Assembly: GCF_000204055.1 (NCBI RefSeq)
Contig: NW_006768840.1
Span: forward strand, 266,690 to 330,689
DNA length: 64,000 bases
Direction: 5' to 3'
Source: Melampsora larici-populina 98AG31
Lineage: Eukaryota > Basidiomycota > Pucciniomycetes > Pucciniales > Melampsoraceae
The translations under genes and the position numbers were made by a program. Positions within the stretch are counted from its first letter, which is position 1. Each line of letters starts with the position of its first letter. This document shows positions 36,229 to 48,654 of the stretch, piece after piece. Under the pieces are notes generated by a model, which saw only the letters and a program-made list of their open reading frames with translations, made no database searches and was not told the DNA's origin.

Positions 36229-38279
36229 GATAGTGATGACAGCTGTAGCTTTTGATTTTTGCAGATTTTCTATGGTTGGCTTGGAAGCAATGGAAGCAAT
36301 GATAGCAGTAGATTTAAATTGATGTGAATTTACAGTTACAGTTGACTTGTGGTAAAGAATCACTTTTGTGTTTGGTCGTTTTGTAAGTATGTGAATTTTG
36401 TAATATTGAAACTTGATCTTTCAAATTTTTGTTTATTATTTGTGCCAAAGTGCCAACCCAGCGGTCAAATTTGGGGTTGTGGTTTGGAAACCGCTAAAAA
36501 CTGGCAGAAAGTATGGTTTCATCCCAAATACGGGGGGTTTCAGACCAGTATCATAAATTTTAAACGCAAACCAGGTTCGCTTACAAAACCTGAGAAAATA
36601 TGCCATTAGTGTTGTATTTGAGTTTTGCACACGGGCAGAAATAAATAAAGGTGGATCAATTTGCATTCACCATGATTTCCAAATGCACAGCCAAGTTGTC
36701 CTACACCTCCTATTTGGAAAAAATCAGTGAAGCACGTCAAATTCATCTTCAACCTCATTTGTCAATCCAATCTTCAATGATAGTCTCATATGAATATCTG
36801 AATACTTGCAATGACGTTCAACAACAGCCAAGCACCTCCAAAAAATCTCAGCAATCAAGAAGGAAAATCATTTGGAATAATCTCCTCCAGCCGGCTCCTT
36901 GAGTTCATTGATTTGACTATTTGATTCAAAAGGTATGTTTTGTTTTTGATTGGATTATGTCCAGCTCTGCTGTTTTCAAAACTGAGTACAGAGATTGTGG
37001 TTTGAGTTGGATTTTTGACCCATCTTTAGGTCAATCGTCTCATCAGAATGGAAGCGATTTAAATTAACTACCACTATATAGCTTCGTCCTAATGTCATTT
37101 ATCTTAATTTGAATCCAGAAGGATTTGTTGATTTCAGGTCAGTTTGAATGGTCAGCTTTTGTTTCAAATGCTAACATAAACTGTCTTCTTTTGGTTGTTG
37201 GTCACATATTGTAGGTGATGGAATCACATGGAGAGAAATCCAAGTACTACTACTGGCCCCGTCTACGGGATTCAAATGAGGACAAACTTGATTGACCAAG
37301 ATCAGGAAGGCATCTCTATCTTTCAGGATGTCAACCTTACGAGGAGGCTATCACCTCAAATTGTGATTAGTAATTTTGTTCAATGGACGAAGATAGATCA
37401 AGTCACCACATTTTGAAACTACTCACATCCGATCAGTATCGAAGCAATCTTACCAAGTTGAGTCCTTATTTGAATCATAACACGAGGTTTCCTACCAAAG
37501 GGTATATCATTTGAACGGTGGCACCCTTCAACCGACCAAAATATTTCTGTTCCATGGCCAAGAGCTTTCCATAACGTTTTAACGTTTGTTTTGTCACTTT
37601 ACTTTGTATCTAGGCTGTTCAACATCATCTTTAGGTACATACTAGCTTTCCGACAGTCGTTAGGCGCATATCAAGAAAGCAAATACAGTTCAAGTATTAT
37701 AGGGGCAATCAATCCGAATACTCACGCTGAATCAGAATGGTTGGATGAAATTATCTTACTTATTGTGATATTTACACTTTTTTCATAGAAAGTGGATTGT
37801 CAACCAGTTCCAATAGATAAAAACTTGAGATCGGTGAGTTCTTTAACGTGTTTGAGTTGAAATTGTGAGATTAAACTGATCAACAGTTTTCTCAAACTAC
37901 AATAATCCTTCATTCTTATCTGTTTGACTTCAAGACCTCGATCTCAACAAACTCATCAACTCTGTTGGATCACAAATCTTCAAATAGAACGTCTTATATT
38001 AATCACCATCAATTTTGATTATTAAAAAATCATCAAAGGATTCAATCATCATCACCAACACCAAAACCAAAAGCCAAAACATGCAAGACCCAACACATAA
38101 GTTTTAATCATCACATCTTTCATCAAGTAAGAACTCAACAAACCTATCAAATTTGAAAGATAGAAAACTAAGAATAATCTTAACCCCTTCAGACTTGATA
38201 GGGACATCATAATCCCATAGAGCAAGACTGTGTCATGAAGAATCAAAGTTCAATTTTGGGTATAAAAATCTAACTTCAA
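36229..38279. other. Accessory DNA, no supportable intact gene
   Basis: Short frames at 36651-36902 and 37228-37416 are unrecognised. The stretch is AT-rich and probably contains decayed exons, but no domain can be named. Confidence 0.4.
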
Positions 38280-39060
38280 GAAATTGAACAAACCATCAAA
38301 ACATCCAAAAGTGAGCAAGAGATTTTAAAAAGATTAAAACAAAATTTAGAATTAAAACCCGTAAATCACTGTTTATGTATTGGAGCATTTGATGGATATG
38401 GAGGGTCAGAATTGTCAGAATTTTCAAAATCTAATGTATATGAAATCATTGAAAGTCATAATCTAACAGAAATTCATTTTTACAAGCAGATCAAAATTTA
38501 AACACTTCAACACCAAAATCAAGATCTGTAGGAAAATGAGGTTTAGGTGATTCTAGATTTGAAACTCTGTGTGTACCTGGTGAACCTGATATTGTTAAAA
38601 AGTATTAAAAGGTAAAAAAAACCTTTGAAATCCAATTCAACTTTTTCATTGATCTTTATAGTTAAAATATTGAACCTGATGAAATCTTTTTTTGAATGAT
38701 GATGTTCTTTTATTTGGATTTTCAGTTTAGGTGCTGGATAGGCATTTATACTGATAGTATTGAATGGTGCTTCAGAACGCATGTCAAATCAGGAAGTTAT
38801 GATTTGTGTTGTATGTACTGAAATCAATGCACAAAAGCAGCAGAATTCAACGTAGATATTGCTGAAAAACTTGGAGGTTAAATTCAACAATCCAATCCTC
38901 TCATTTAAGGAGTGCTAATACATTTTCTTTGAAAAACCATCTTTTCTCTTTGTTTGGTGGGTTTCTTTTATATTTATGTTAATATGACAGCTATCATTGT
39001 CCCATTTGCTACGTGAGGTCAAGTTGGAGGAATTGATTTGATGGCTAATAGGGGTGAGTT
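38280..39060 (+). pseudogene. PP2C-type protein phosphatase relic
   Basis: Ordered but disconnected PP2C-like segments occur on the plus strand. About 38310-38505 encodes a helix followed by LCIGAFDGYGGSELSEFSKS, matching the metal-binding GxxDGHGG motif I with H changed to Y. Near 38550 is GDSRFETLCVPGEPDIVKK. About 38770-38880 has RMSNQEV and QCTKAAEFNVDIAEKLGG. About 38987-39040 has NMTAIIVPF then GQVGGIDL, like the terminal DN-T-IVV strand. Intervening sequence is AT-rich with stops and frame changes. Functional PP2C enzymes are Mg/Mn-dependent Ser/Thr phosphatases; this copy looks dead. It could in part be an intron-rich gene read imperfectly. Confidence 0.45.
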
Positions 39061-39627
39061 TAGATCAAAACCAAAACAAATCAAAGTGAACTTCAACATA
39101 AGATGTGATTTCAAATAGATCAAGAAGTCGTGTACTTCAGCTTCAGCAAATCAGAAATGTTTTGAAAGTCCAACAGCTAACTCACAGAAATCATTGAAGT
39201 CAACATCTGTACATCAATTGGTTTAAGTCAACTGCGCAGCATTGTTCAATGAATCAATCAGTTTATTTTCATTTGCATTGTGGTTGTTTCACTTTGGTTT
39301 CATTAGCAGCTTCTCAAACCAATCATCAACTTCCTGATTTTCATTTCAAGATGATACCAACAAACAATCAAAGAAGCCAATAGTTTGCAATTTGAATTTG
39401 AAGAGAAAATATCATGATAACTCAGAACTTGGATTTTGGCCAAGTAGCACATTGATTTTTATCAGGGAACTCAAAAAGGATTTCTAGAAACTCAAGTTTC
39501 AAAGCATCTAAAACAGGCACCAATAAGTCTGAGACTTCTTCTGACTTGGCTTTAGGCTACTCTGTATGGGGGTATCTTTCTTTGCAACTTTTTCCATGGG
39601 ACATAGGCCTGTACTCAGATGACCAGT

Positions 39628-39770
39628 GCGGCGCCCGCCGCCCAAATGGCTAGTTTGAGTTGAATCTGGTGTTTAATCCAGTTTTGTCAGTTTCTGACCC
39701 GGGGATTCCAAAATTTTGATTTTTGAAATTTCAAGTTGTCACTTTGAGACATGTCACATTCCGTAATCAG
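39628..39770 (+). repeat. Dispersed repeat, inverted partner of 32500-32625
   Basis: Begins near GCGGCGCCCGCCGC and shares CTGACCCGGGGAT, TTTTTGAAATTTCAA and CATTCCGTAAT with the minus strand of 32500-32625. It leads directly into the tandem array 39771-40860. Confidence 0.65.
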
Positions 39771-40860
39771 GTATGCGTCAAAAAAAGGATGAATACCCTA
39801 TTTGCCCAAGTCAACCTGTTCCGGATTATGTGAAAGGTGTGTCATAGGGTATTTGAAGGTGCCTGATTCCAAATATACACTTACTTTTTGGGTGGTGCGC
39901 ACCTTGCCAAAAATATGGTGTAATCATACTTGGACAATCAGATATGCGTCCAAAAAGGATGAATACCATATTTCCCAAAGAGAACCTGATCCGGATTATG
40001 TGATAGGTTTGTCATAGGGTAATTGAAGGTGCCTGATTCCAAATATACACTTACTTTTTTTGTGGTGAGCACCTTGCAAAAGTTATGGTGTAATCATACC
40101 TTTGATATCACATATGTGTGTAACTATGTCAAAAAATGATGATTTGACTTTTCCCCAAGTCAACCTTTTCCGGATTATGTGAGAGGTGTGTCATAGGGTA
40201 ATTGAAGGTTCCTGAATCCAAATCTACACTTACTTTTTGGGTGGTGCGCACCCAGCAAAAGTTATGGTGTAATCATACCTTTGAAATCACATATGCGTGT
40301 AACTGAGTCAAAAAATGATGATTTGACTTTTCCCCAAGTCAACCTTTTCCGGATTATGTGAAAGGTGTGTCATACAGTAATTGAAGGTGCCTGAATCCAA
40401 ATCTACACCTACTTTTTGGGTGGTGCGCACCCAGCAAAAGTTATGGTGTAATCATACCTTTGAAATCACATATGCGTGTAACTGTGTCAAAAATGATGAT
40501 TTGACTTTTCCCCAAGTCAACCTGTTCCGGATTATGGAATAGGTGTGTCATAGGGTAATTGAAGGTGCCTGAATCCAAATCTACACTTACTTTTTGGGTG
40601 GTGCGCACCTTGCAAAAGTTGTGATGAAAACATACTTTGACAATCAGGTATGCGTCAAAAAATGATGATATGACTTTTCCCCAAGTCAACCTGTTCCGGA
40701 TTATGTGAAAGGTGTGTCATAGGGTATTTGAAGTTGCCTGAATCCAAAGTTACCCTTACTTCTGATGTGGTGCGCGCATGGCAAAATTTGTGGTGTAAAC
40801 ATACTTTGGCAATCATAAGGTATGCGTCGAGATATGTTGAATACCATTTTTCCCCAAGTG
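39771..40860. repeat. Tandem array, unit about 170-180 bp, about six copies
   Basis: Each unit contains GTCAACCTGTTCCGGATTAT, GGTGTGTCATAGGGTAATTG, GGTGCCTGAATCCAAAT, ACACTTACTTTTTGGGTGGT, GCGCACCTTGCAAAAGTTAT and GAAATCACATATGCGTGTAA. Copies of the CCGGATTATG core lie near 39821, 39992, 40171, 40351, 40528 and 40697. The last copy is diverged. No protein is supported; short ORFs are by-products. Confidence 0.85.
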
Positions 40861-42309
40861 AGTGTTTTCTAGATTATCTGAAATGTCAGTCTTGGGGTAA
40901 ATGAAAGTTCATGATTCCACCAGAAATCACACATACACAAGATTAAAATACGTGCTGCTTTATGGAAACCACAAGACATTCCTGGATGGTTTGTACTTGC
41001 ATGTGCTCTAATTGTTCCAGTTCTTACATTATTTACATTACAGTTGGCACAGAAATTATTGGTTATAGTATTTGAAGCTATATAGATTTCTAGCATATTT
41101 GGGAAGGTCTTAATTGGTTGTCTTTGTGTTATTACACTCATATTGGGACATGTTTCACTCTGCTTGGGAAAGTTTGTATACTTTTATTACACTCATGTTG
41201 CAACACATTTAGTATACATGTTGAGACACTATGTAAACTAAATGATTTCATAGCTGAAGTAAGTCAAGAGCTCACGAGGAAACATAACTCAAGGCCAATG
41301 GCTGAATTTGAAATCTGGAGATGTTTTCCTACATGATGGATAGAGGATTGTGATGAATAATTTATGAAGTTGCGTCTTAGAGCGGTAGTAAAAGCGGGCA
41401 AGGGAACACCATATAGATTTTATTATTCTTACCATTAGATCATGCATTTGCATCCAAAAAAATTCATACGCAGTTCTGCAAGCTTCATTTGAATCGGAAG
41501 TGTTGATGAAGTGTTGATAAATGTGATGCTTGATGTGAACGTCAAGGTCATCCTTCAATCTAATAACCGGATGGGGAAGGACTTGCGCATCGAGCGTCTC
41601 ATACTGCAGGTATGACATCTTGACATCCATGTTAGGTGATTTGATTGCATGTATCGGATTGGTTGATGTCCAGAAGAATCAAAACTGGTTCTGCCCTATT
41701 CCGACCTTAATGTTAGGGTCACAGAACTTGGAGGTTAGGGTATAGGTTTGGAATTTTGATTCTAGAACGATTTAAGAATCCAAAGACCAAACCCAGCAAC
41801 AACCAACAAAATCCTACAGAAGCACACCAGGCCGGCGTACCATTCTCCACTTCTATCACTTCTATCGTTCCACCCCCAGTTAGCAGCTGTTTTCCCCTCG
41901 TTGTTGGACTCCGTACTACAAACCGGGGGAATCCGGCCTACTGTTCAGGGAGGGCGTAGACTCAGTACTCTTTCAACTGCACTCAATCAATCTAGCATCT
42001 CTTCTTACAAAACTCCGATTTCAATACTCTCGAGTCTCGATCCTCATCTTCCAGTAAGCTTTCAAACATAGATCTACCCATCCGTTGGATGGAGTGCTAA
42101 CAATCGATTCGGCATCCATCATACACACCACTAGGTCTTCAGTTGTGAAATCAAACCTAGCGTTCGACTTTCAATATTTATTGATATTGGATCGGATATC
42201 AATCTGAGGGTGATTTTTTTTGGATCACACTACATTTCTCTTATCTATAAAACCATAGCTAAGATTGTTTCTATATCTGCTATATCAGAACTTGTGAATT
42301 GTCAACTGT
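40861..42309. other. Accessory DNA with one unrecognised minus-strand frame
   Basis: The minus-strand frame 41289-41630 (113 codons, YLQYETLDAQVLPHPVIRLK near its start) has protein-like composition but no family I recognise. The rest lacks support. Confidence 0.3.
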
Positions 42310-42960
42310 CGCTACTAGCTTGGAACGTTTGAAATCGAACAATCCAACTTTTGATCTTTATAAACATCATCTCACAGGGTAAGTCGGCATGAATCTCATT
42401 ACAATCTCTTTTGATTTGTAGCTAAGTATTTATGTATCTAATAGCTTGGAACGTGTGAAATTGACTGTCCAACTAGCTCGGAACGTGTGAAATCGAACAA
42501 TCCAACTTTTGATCTTTATAAACATCATCTTACAGGGTAAGTCGGCATGAATCTCATTACAATCTCTTTTGATTTGTAGCCAAGTATTTATGTATCTAAT
42601 AGCTCGGAACGTGTGAAATTGACTGTCCAACTAGCTCGGAACGTGTGAAATTCAACGATCCAACTTTTGATCTTTATGAACATCATCTTACAGGGTAAGT
42701 CGGCATGAATCTCATTACAATTACATTCTGTTTTGATTATTAGCTAAGTATTTATGTATCTACTAGCTCGGAACGTGTGAAATTGACTGTCCTACTAGCT
42801 CGGAACATTAGAAATCGTGTGGTCCAACTTTTAATCTTTACAAACATCATTGAACAGTGTAAGTCATAATGAATCACATTATTCCAATATCTATTGAGTA
42901 ATAGCTAAGTATTTATGTATCTCTCCTAAATGTTTCCAAGTTAGTTACTAGCTCATAAAC
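42310..42960 (+). repeat. Tandem exon/intron-like module, about 160-bp unit, four copies
   Basis: Four consecutive copies of a unit with AGCTCGGAACGTGTGAAAT, a CAACTTTTGATCTTTA block, then ACAGGGTAAGTCGGCATGAA and, about 40-50 bp later, a TTTGTAGCTAAGTATT-type block. Each unit therefore carries a consensus 5' splice donor (GGTAAGT) and a pyrimidine-AG acceptor-like site. The array lies just upstream of the Tet-like gene at 43080. The fourth copy (about 42797-42910) is the most diverged. Confidence 0.75.
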
Positions 42961-43079
42961 GGTGAAATCAAACGGACTCTCAAATTGCTACCTACTCGCT
43001 CTTAGACGGGGAAATCAATTGGAATCTCAACTTTTGAAGGGTCTAAAGATCTTAATTTTATACATCGATCTTATTCAGG

Positions 43080-45376
43080 ATGACTCGTTCAAGGAGTAAC
43101 AAACGGAAGCAAAAATCAGGAGTTAAGGTGTCAAAAATATTGTAAGGTGAAGGCTCTTGGGCACTCTTACACGCGTCATCATGCAAAGCGGACCGAATTC
43201 AAAAGGAAACTCGTCAGGGAGCTTGGATTACCAATTGATACAAAATTCGTATTCCGTTATAGTCTAAAAGACCAACCTGAACAACCGGAACGCAAACCGA
43301 TTAAGATTGAAACCGGAACCGTTGTTGTGATTAATAAGAAGGATCTCTCAATAGTAATGGTAGTTTGATGTACCCCATTTAAAGATATGGACAGCAAACT
43401 TAGAGAGAAGTATAATCATTCTGTATCCACTACATTTCAACATGCACGGGCCAGAAACCAATGTAAGATACATTGTTCTCTTCGACATGATAATAAAGAA
43501 GAAGGTGAACATGAGGATAAAAATATGATATGTGGATGGATGGGTTGTTGTGGTTGGAGAGGGGGATGTGAGAAAGGGAAAAGCGCAGGTAAATGATTTC
43601 ATCCTATCTTCCAAATCTTATCAATATCTCTTGAAGATCACTTTTTATTGATATTTGTATTAATTCTTGGCCCTTGCTATTTGCAGCCCACATGAAATCC
43701 ATGTAGGCGCTGCCAAAACAGCGCCTACATGAAGGTTTCCCACGAAAAAGCGCCTACATTTATGATGTAGGCGCTTTTTCCTTTTTCAAATGACGCCTAC
43801 AGGCTGAAAAACCAATGTAGGCGTCATTTGTGTACGCCTACATTCTAAAAATAAAATGTAGGCGTAAATTTGAAGCGCCTACATTGTGTAGGCGTCACAA
43901 AAATGCGCCTACATCTTTTTTTTTTGACTGTAGGCGTAATTTTTGTGCGCCTACATATTTTAATACCAACACCCTTATAATTTAATACCAACACCCTTAT
44001 AATGTAATACCAACACCCTTATAATGTAATTCCAACACCCTTATAATTGTATAATCAAATGCGCACTCTTACATCGAATACCCTTATCATTTAATACCAA
44101 CACCCTTATAATTAATCTCACCACCTTTATATATTAATACCAGCACCCTTATAAATTTGTATTCACACGTGTATAAGACCCTTATAACTAACTTAAGCGC
44201 CTACATGGAAAAAACAATGTAGGCGCTCAAAAATAGCGCCTACATTTTATTTTTAGAATGTAGGCGCTTGAAAATAGCGCCTACATTTTATTTTTAGAAT
44301 GTAGGCGTACACAAATGACGCCTACATTGGTTTTTCAGCCTGTAGGCGTCATTTGAAAAAGGAAAAAGCGCCTACATCATAAATGTAGGCGCTTTTTGGC
44401 GGAAAACAACCGTGTAGGCGTAATTTGGACAGCACCTACATGGATTTCATGTGGGCTGCAAATAGCAACGGCCTAATTCTTTTAGGCCCATATTCTTTAA
44501 GTGCTTTCACTTCTGCGAACATTGGACGAATTCTTAGCGACAAGCAGAGGATGATTGAATTTCATCAGATTTGTGATTTCTGGGCAGAAAGGTTTTCATC
44601 TTTATCCCTTTCTGTCTTCAAAACCAATATTGCACTTGGACTTCAAGCAAACATACCAGGTTTCGATTCCTTGGCATGGGAAGATACCCAAAATGGATTA
44701 GTATTTGCCTCAAATCTAGTTGTCACATGTGATGGATTTTGTAACCATTCTCATTCTGATAAAGATCATACCAGATATGCGTTTGGGATGTGGGGAATGA
44801 TTATTCAAGCCAGTGGACAGCCATATGATATGGAGGAGGGGGTTGAAGTTGGTGGGGAAAAGGTCAAGCTAGGTAAAGTGACCGGTTCAAAATTTTGTGT
44901 GGATGAATTTGGTATTGAAGTGGTAATGGGGGTTTGTAATGGTTTGTATGATTTGTTATGGGATACCACGGTGAGTTTTTTTTGTCTGATGTGAATTGGA
45001 ACATTCGCAAGGGCTAACTGTTTCTTCGTTCAGATCCCACATTATACTACACCGTCAGTAGCATATGATGCTGAAGGTTATGTTGTGCCACATAAGACGA
45101 GCAAAGTCACCTTATATGGCTCATCATGTCAAATTTCAGAGTCGTTGGTCCAGCGTATCAAACTCCTAGGCGAAAAAAAAAGGTATGAGTGATTTAGAAT
45201 GGAAAAATTATTGTGATGAGAGAGTGAAAACATATGAAGTAGAATTTGACACCAAGTATGATAAGGCTTTTGAAAAAGAGGAATTAAGACAGGCGGATTG
45301 GGCTAAGAAAATGGAAGAACGTGCCAATAAGAGGGTATTGGCTCAAGCTAAGAAAAACCAGAAGAATAAAAAATAA
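43080..45376 (+). pseudogene. Tet-like 2OG-Fe(II) oxygenase family gene, lightly broken
   Basis: Coding blocks are about 43080-43588, 44486-44970 and 45034-45376. The splice joins are in frame: GCAG|GTAAAT with TTTTAG|GCCC, and ACG|GTGAGT with TTCAG|ATCC. A basic N-terminus is followed by a small domain (RELGLPIDTKFVFR) and then the oxygenase core. The core has an HxD metal motif in GFCNHSHSDKDHTRYAFG and a distal His in DTTIPHYTTPSV after a GLYDLLWD strand. This fits the Tet-like Fe(II)/2-oxoglutarate dioxygenase superfamily expanded in rusts; the substrate is unknown, with TET/JBP enzymes oxidising DNA bases. A Lys/Glu-rich tail ends it. Breaks are a frame change near 43140, an in-frame TGA at 43366-43368 (probably an ancestral CGA) and a shift in the A9 run at 45173-45181. 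The first intron is enlarged by an 805-bp foldback element. Confidence 0.65.
43669..44473. mobile_element. 805-bp foldback element built from TGTAGGCGC repeats
   Basis: Termini GGCCCTTGCTATTTGC and GCAAATAGCAACGGCC are inverted repeats that continue inward through AGCCCACATGAAATCCATG. Inside are inverted arrays of TGTAGGCGC/GCGCCTACA, with an AT-rich centre carrying CCAACACCCTTATAA repeats. It is flanked by the 8-bp duplication TAATTCTT (43661-43668, 44474-44481). It has no coding capacity. The end sequence and 8-bp duplication match the larger element at 59099-63388, so it is probably its non-autonomous derivative. It lies within an intron of the Tet-like gene. Confidence 0.85.
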
Positions 45377-45494
45377 ATGATCATTAAAAGTTGTTTTTCA
45401 GTATTTTAACTGTTATGATTTTACCTTGCTTATGTTTGTTGTCAATTCTTGAATGATTCTTCTGAAATATCAGAGTATGATGGATTAGTGATTT

Positions 45495-46350
45495 TCAATT
45501 ACAGTCACTATTTTGATGAATACAATTCACATGAGGGTGAACACAATTCACATGTTGGTAAATAGAATTCACATGTAGGTAAATAGATTTTGCTTGTAGG
45601 TGAATTCTATTCACATGGAGGTGAATAGGATTCACATGTAGGTGAATCCTATTCACCTCACCTACACGTGAATTGTGTGAATATAGGTGACAGTCACCCA
45701 CAAAGTCACACTGATGTGTCTTCCATTCACCCAGAATCTGAGCATGATTTTAATTCACATATTTGTTATATTCACATATGGGTGATTGAGATTCACAGCT
45801 ATGTGAATCTCAATCACCTATAGGTGAATACATTACAGCGATTTGCAATTATGATGAAATTTATTCACCCCCAGGTGAATACAATTCACATGGGGTGAAC
45901 ATAATTCACCTACATGTGAATTGTATTCACATGTAGGTGAGTGAATGCAATCACCTACACATGAATTGATAGGAACACAATTCAAACGTAGGAGATTGCA
46001 TTCACCTACACGTGAATTGTGATCACCAAGATGTAAATTATGTGAACTTCAATCACCTGTATGTGTGACTATAACGCATATATGTGATTTATAGTCACAC
46101 ATATGTGAAAGAAGTGTTAATGAGAATATATACATATGCGTGATTAAGTTTCACATCTGTGTGTTTGAAAGGTACACGCATGTGTATATGAGTGTACCAT
46201 CCAAACACACAGATGTGAAACTTGATCACACATATGTGATTAAGAGTATCTGTACTTACGTGGTTTGTAACATACATACACATTCACATAGATGTGAACT
46301 ATAAAAATATCCGTGAAAGGAACTGTGAAAGTTGAGGTGAATCAAATTCG
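45495..46350. repeat. Self-complementary GTGAAT/ATTCAC repeat array, left
   Basis: Irregular succession of 18-24-bp units of the type ATTCACATGTAGGTGAAT and TTCACCTATAGGTGAAT, many palindromic in themselves, changing near 46080 to ACATATGTGATT and CACACATATGTGA units. It ends just before the ATG of the FAR1/OTU gene at 46443. ORFs within it are artefacts. Confidence 0.8.
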
Positions 46351-46442
46351 GATGACTCGTCAAACCAAGTGAAACCAAATTTCCTCATCAAAAAAATAGA
46401 CCGATTTCATTCATTTCCTATCGATCGATTGATAACTTCAAC

Positions 46443-48654
46443 ATGGATGATCAAACACAAGGACCACAAAGAGATCAACCTACCCCTTCAGACGACCAAG
46501 CCAACACTAACACCAATGCTACGACCAATCTTCCTTGCCCTCCAGGTGGTGGAGTTTATGCGACTCGCGAAGAGGCCGAAATATACTTGAAGAATTTCGC
46601 ATTCGACCATCACTACGCAATATCTACCCGGGATAGCAAACCACGGATCATCAAGTGGAAGTGCACCCTAGGCCCCAATGGACACCAACTGACCGCCAAA
46701 CAAAAGGACCCATCGCTTGTGATTCCAACTTGTCCTTTTGCTGTTGAAGTAGTCTATGATCCAAAGAGCCGAAGCTGGATTGTTAATGTCAAGAATCCCG
46801 GTCATGATCACGGCGCCATCCCCAACCTCAAACCACCTAAACTTCCGGATCCTAGTTCAGTCAAACCCAAAAAAAGAAAGCAGCAAAGCGATGCTATCCA
46901 CATTGATCTGACTCAAGAATCAAATCCTCCTGACAAATACAAAACTTTGTTAACCGAGATGGCATCTCTCAATCCGGATACCCGGAAAGTGCTCCTGGCA
47001 AGGTTTATCCATGATTGTGAATTGGCTAAACCACTTGAAAAGCCATCAAAAGATAAGGATCATCAAGAAATAAAGGTCTGTTCAAATACTAGCAATGTTC
47101 CTGTTCCTTCAGTGTAATACGATATTGACTGACAGAATCGTTTTTTTTGTAGGGGGAAGGAACTCGAGCCAAATCTACAGCAACGTCCCCCAAAGCTAAC
47201 AATCCCGAATCACATATAAATCCTCACTCAGACCGACATCTTGATAAGGTTAATTATTAGGTTTTTTTTGGTATTTATCATTCGAACAAGACCCTATTGA
47301 ACTTTTTATCATTCTGCTTTTGTAGCAAGGAGAACGAGGAGATTCCAAGGATTCGTCTCCGGAACCTGATCAGACCCCCCTTCAAGGTACCACCACGAAC
47401 ATCACTCAAGAGCACTCAGTGGATGCTGAACCAGCAGTTAAAGCTACCAAGTCTACTGATTCGAGTGAAGTTAACAACCAAGAAATCGATCAGGAACCTC
47501 ATCCTCGTTCTTGAGGTGAATCTCCACTTACTTCTCAGAGTGAGACTCAGTGACCACGGGTGGCTTGTGCTCGGAAGGTCTCTCGAGTAAACCGTGCTGA
47601 TGGAAATGCCGAAGTAACTCGGTTCACTCACAAATCCACTCGTGTTGCCTCTCAAACTCATGATCAAGTAAGTACTGGATGTTTCTCCCGTGGTTATGAT
47701 GGGATTTCCTAGCTCCTGACATTTTTTTGATATATGAACAGCCTAACCCAAAGAGGCAGAAACCGTCAGAGGAGGTAATTTATTTTACTCGATTTGCATT
47801 CTTACTGAAAGATAATTGCTTACAAGAGATTCAGTATTTGCATGAAAAAAATAACCCCACAGCCAAATCACACACAAAAAACTTCGAAAAAGAAAAGCAA
47901 AAAAAACTTGTAGATCCGGTGTTGATTGTGAGTAAAGTATGATCTCATTGTGATTTAAGTCAGTTCTGACACCAAAATCGCCAAACAACAGAAGTGGCAT
48001 TTCCTCAAGACTCTCACGAGTATCATCTATCCATTTGTCAACAAAGCCACGAATGTGAAAGGGGACGGACTATGTGCTTTTGCTTCTGTTGCAGTTTCAC
48101 TTGGTCGGGATGAGGCTGATGCATGGAAAGTGCGAGCGGAGATGGCGGCCCATGTCAACGCCAACTACAAATGGTACAAAAAAAACTTACCCAAGCTCAG
48201 TCAATCTAAAACTACGGTCACAAAAACGCTCAAGATTCTTGAATATCATGACAAGGAAAAAGCACCTTACGAACTGTGGTACCCAATGCCAGGAGGATGT
48301 TGTGTTATAGCTAATACTTATAACCGGCCAGTGATATCATACACAGGAGCAGTGACCGCATGCCTTACTACACCGCCATTTTTCGAACCTCCAGAACCGG
48401 ATATGGACCCCAACCCCATCATACTTGCGGTGATTCAAAAAACTCATTGTATTTCACTTGAACTGGATTATTTGTCTCCCGACCTCCCAGTGCCCTATAT
48501 ACATCCAGACTGGACGAATGTAAGTTCATCTTCAGCCAAAGGATGGAAAGGTATTTTTGTGGACAATATTCAGGTTTACAAAAATTGGCGCAAGAAATGT
48601 AATGCGGTCACAGCTCCTGATTGTCCAAGAGCTGTAATTTCGGATGATGAATGA
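46443..48654 (+). pseudogene. FAR1-like DNA-binding plus OTU protease gene (Mutator-like derivative)
   Basis: Exon 1 (46443-47074) encodes an N-terminal FAR1/WRKY-GCM1-type zinc-finger region: WKCTLG, then PTCPF, then NPGHDHG (Cys-Cys-His-His). A linker is spread over exons beginning near 47153 and 47325 and at a PNPKRQKPSEE exon near 47742. The 3' block (about 47993-48654) is an OTU-type cysteine protease domain, with the catalytic Cys in GDGLCAFASVAVSLG and a probable His in KTHCISLEL. Plant and fungal Mutator-like elements combine such domains with a transposase core; no such core is present here. Two in-frame TGA codons (near 47514 and 47551), both explicable as CGA to TGA, break the linker unless they are spliced out. 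It could be an element relic or a gene captured by one. Confidence 0.55.

Noticed and set aside
43669..44473. CRISPR-like array of regularly spaced GCGCCTACA repeats
   Set aside because: Repeats are in both orientations, spacing is irregular, and they sit inside an element with TIR and target duplication in a eukaryotic genome.
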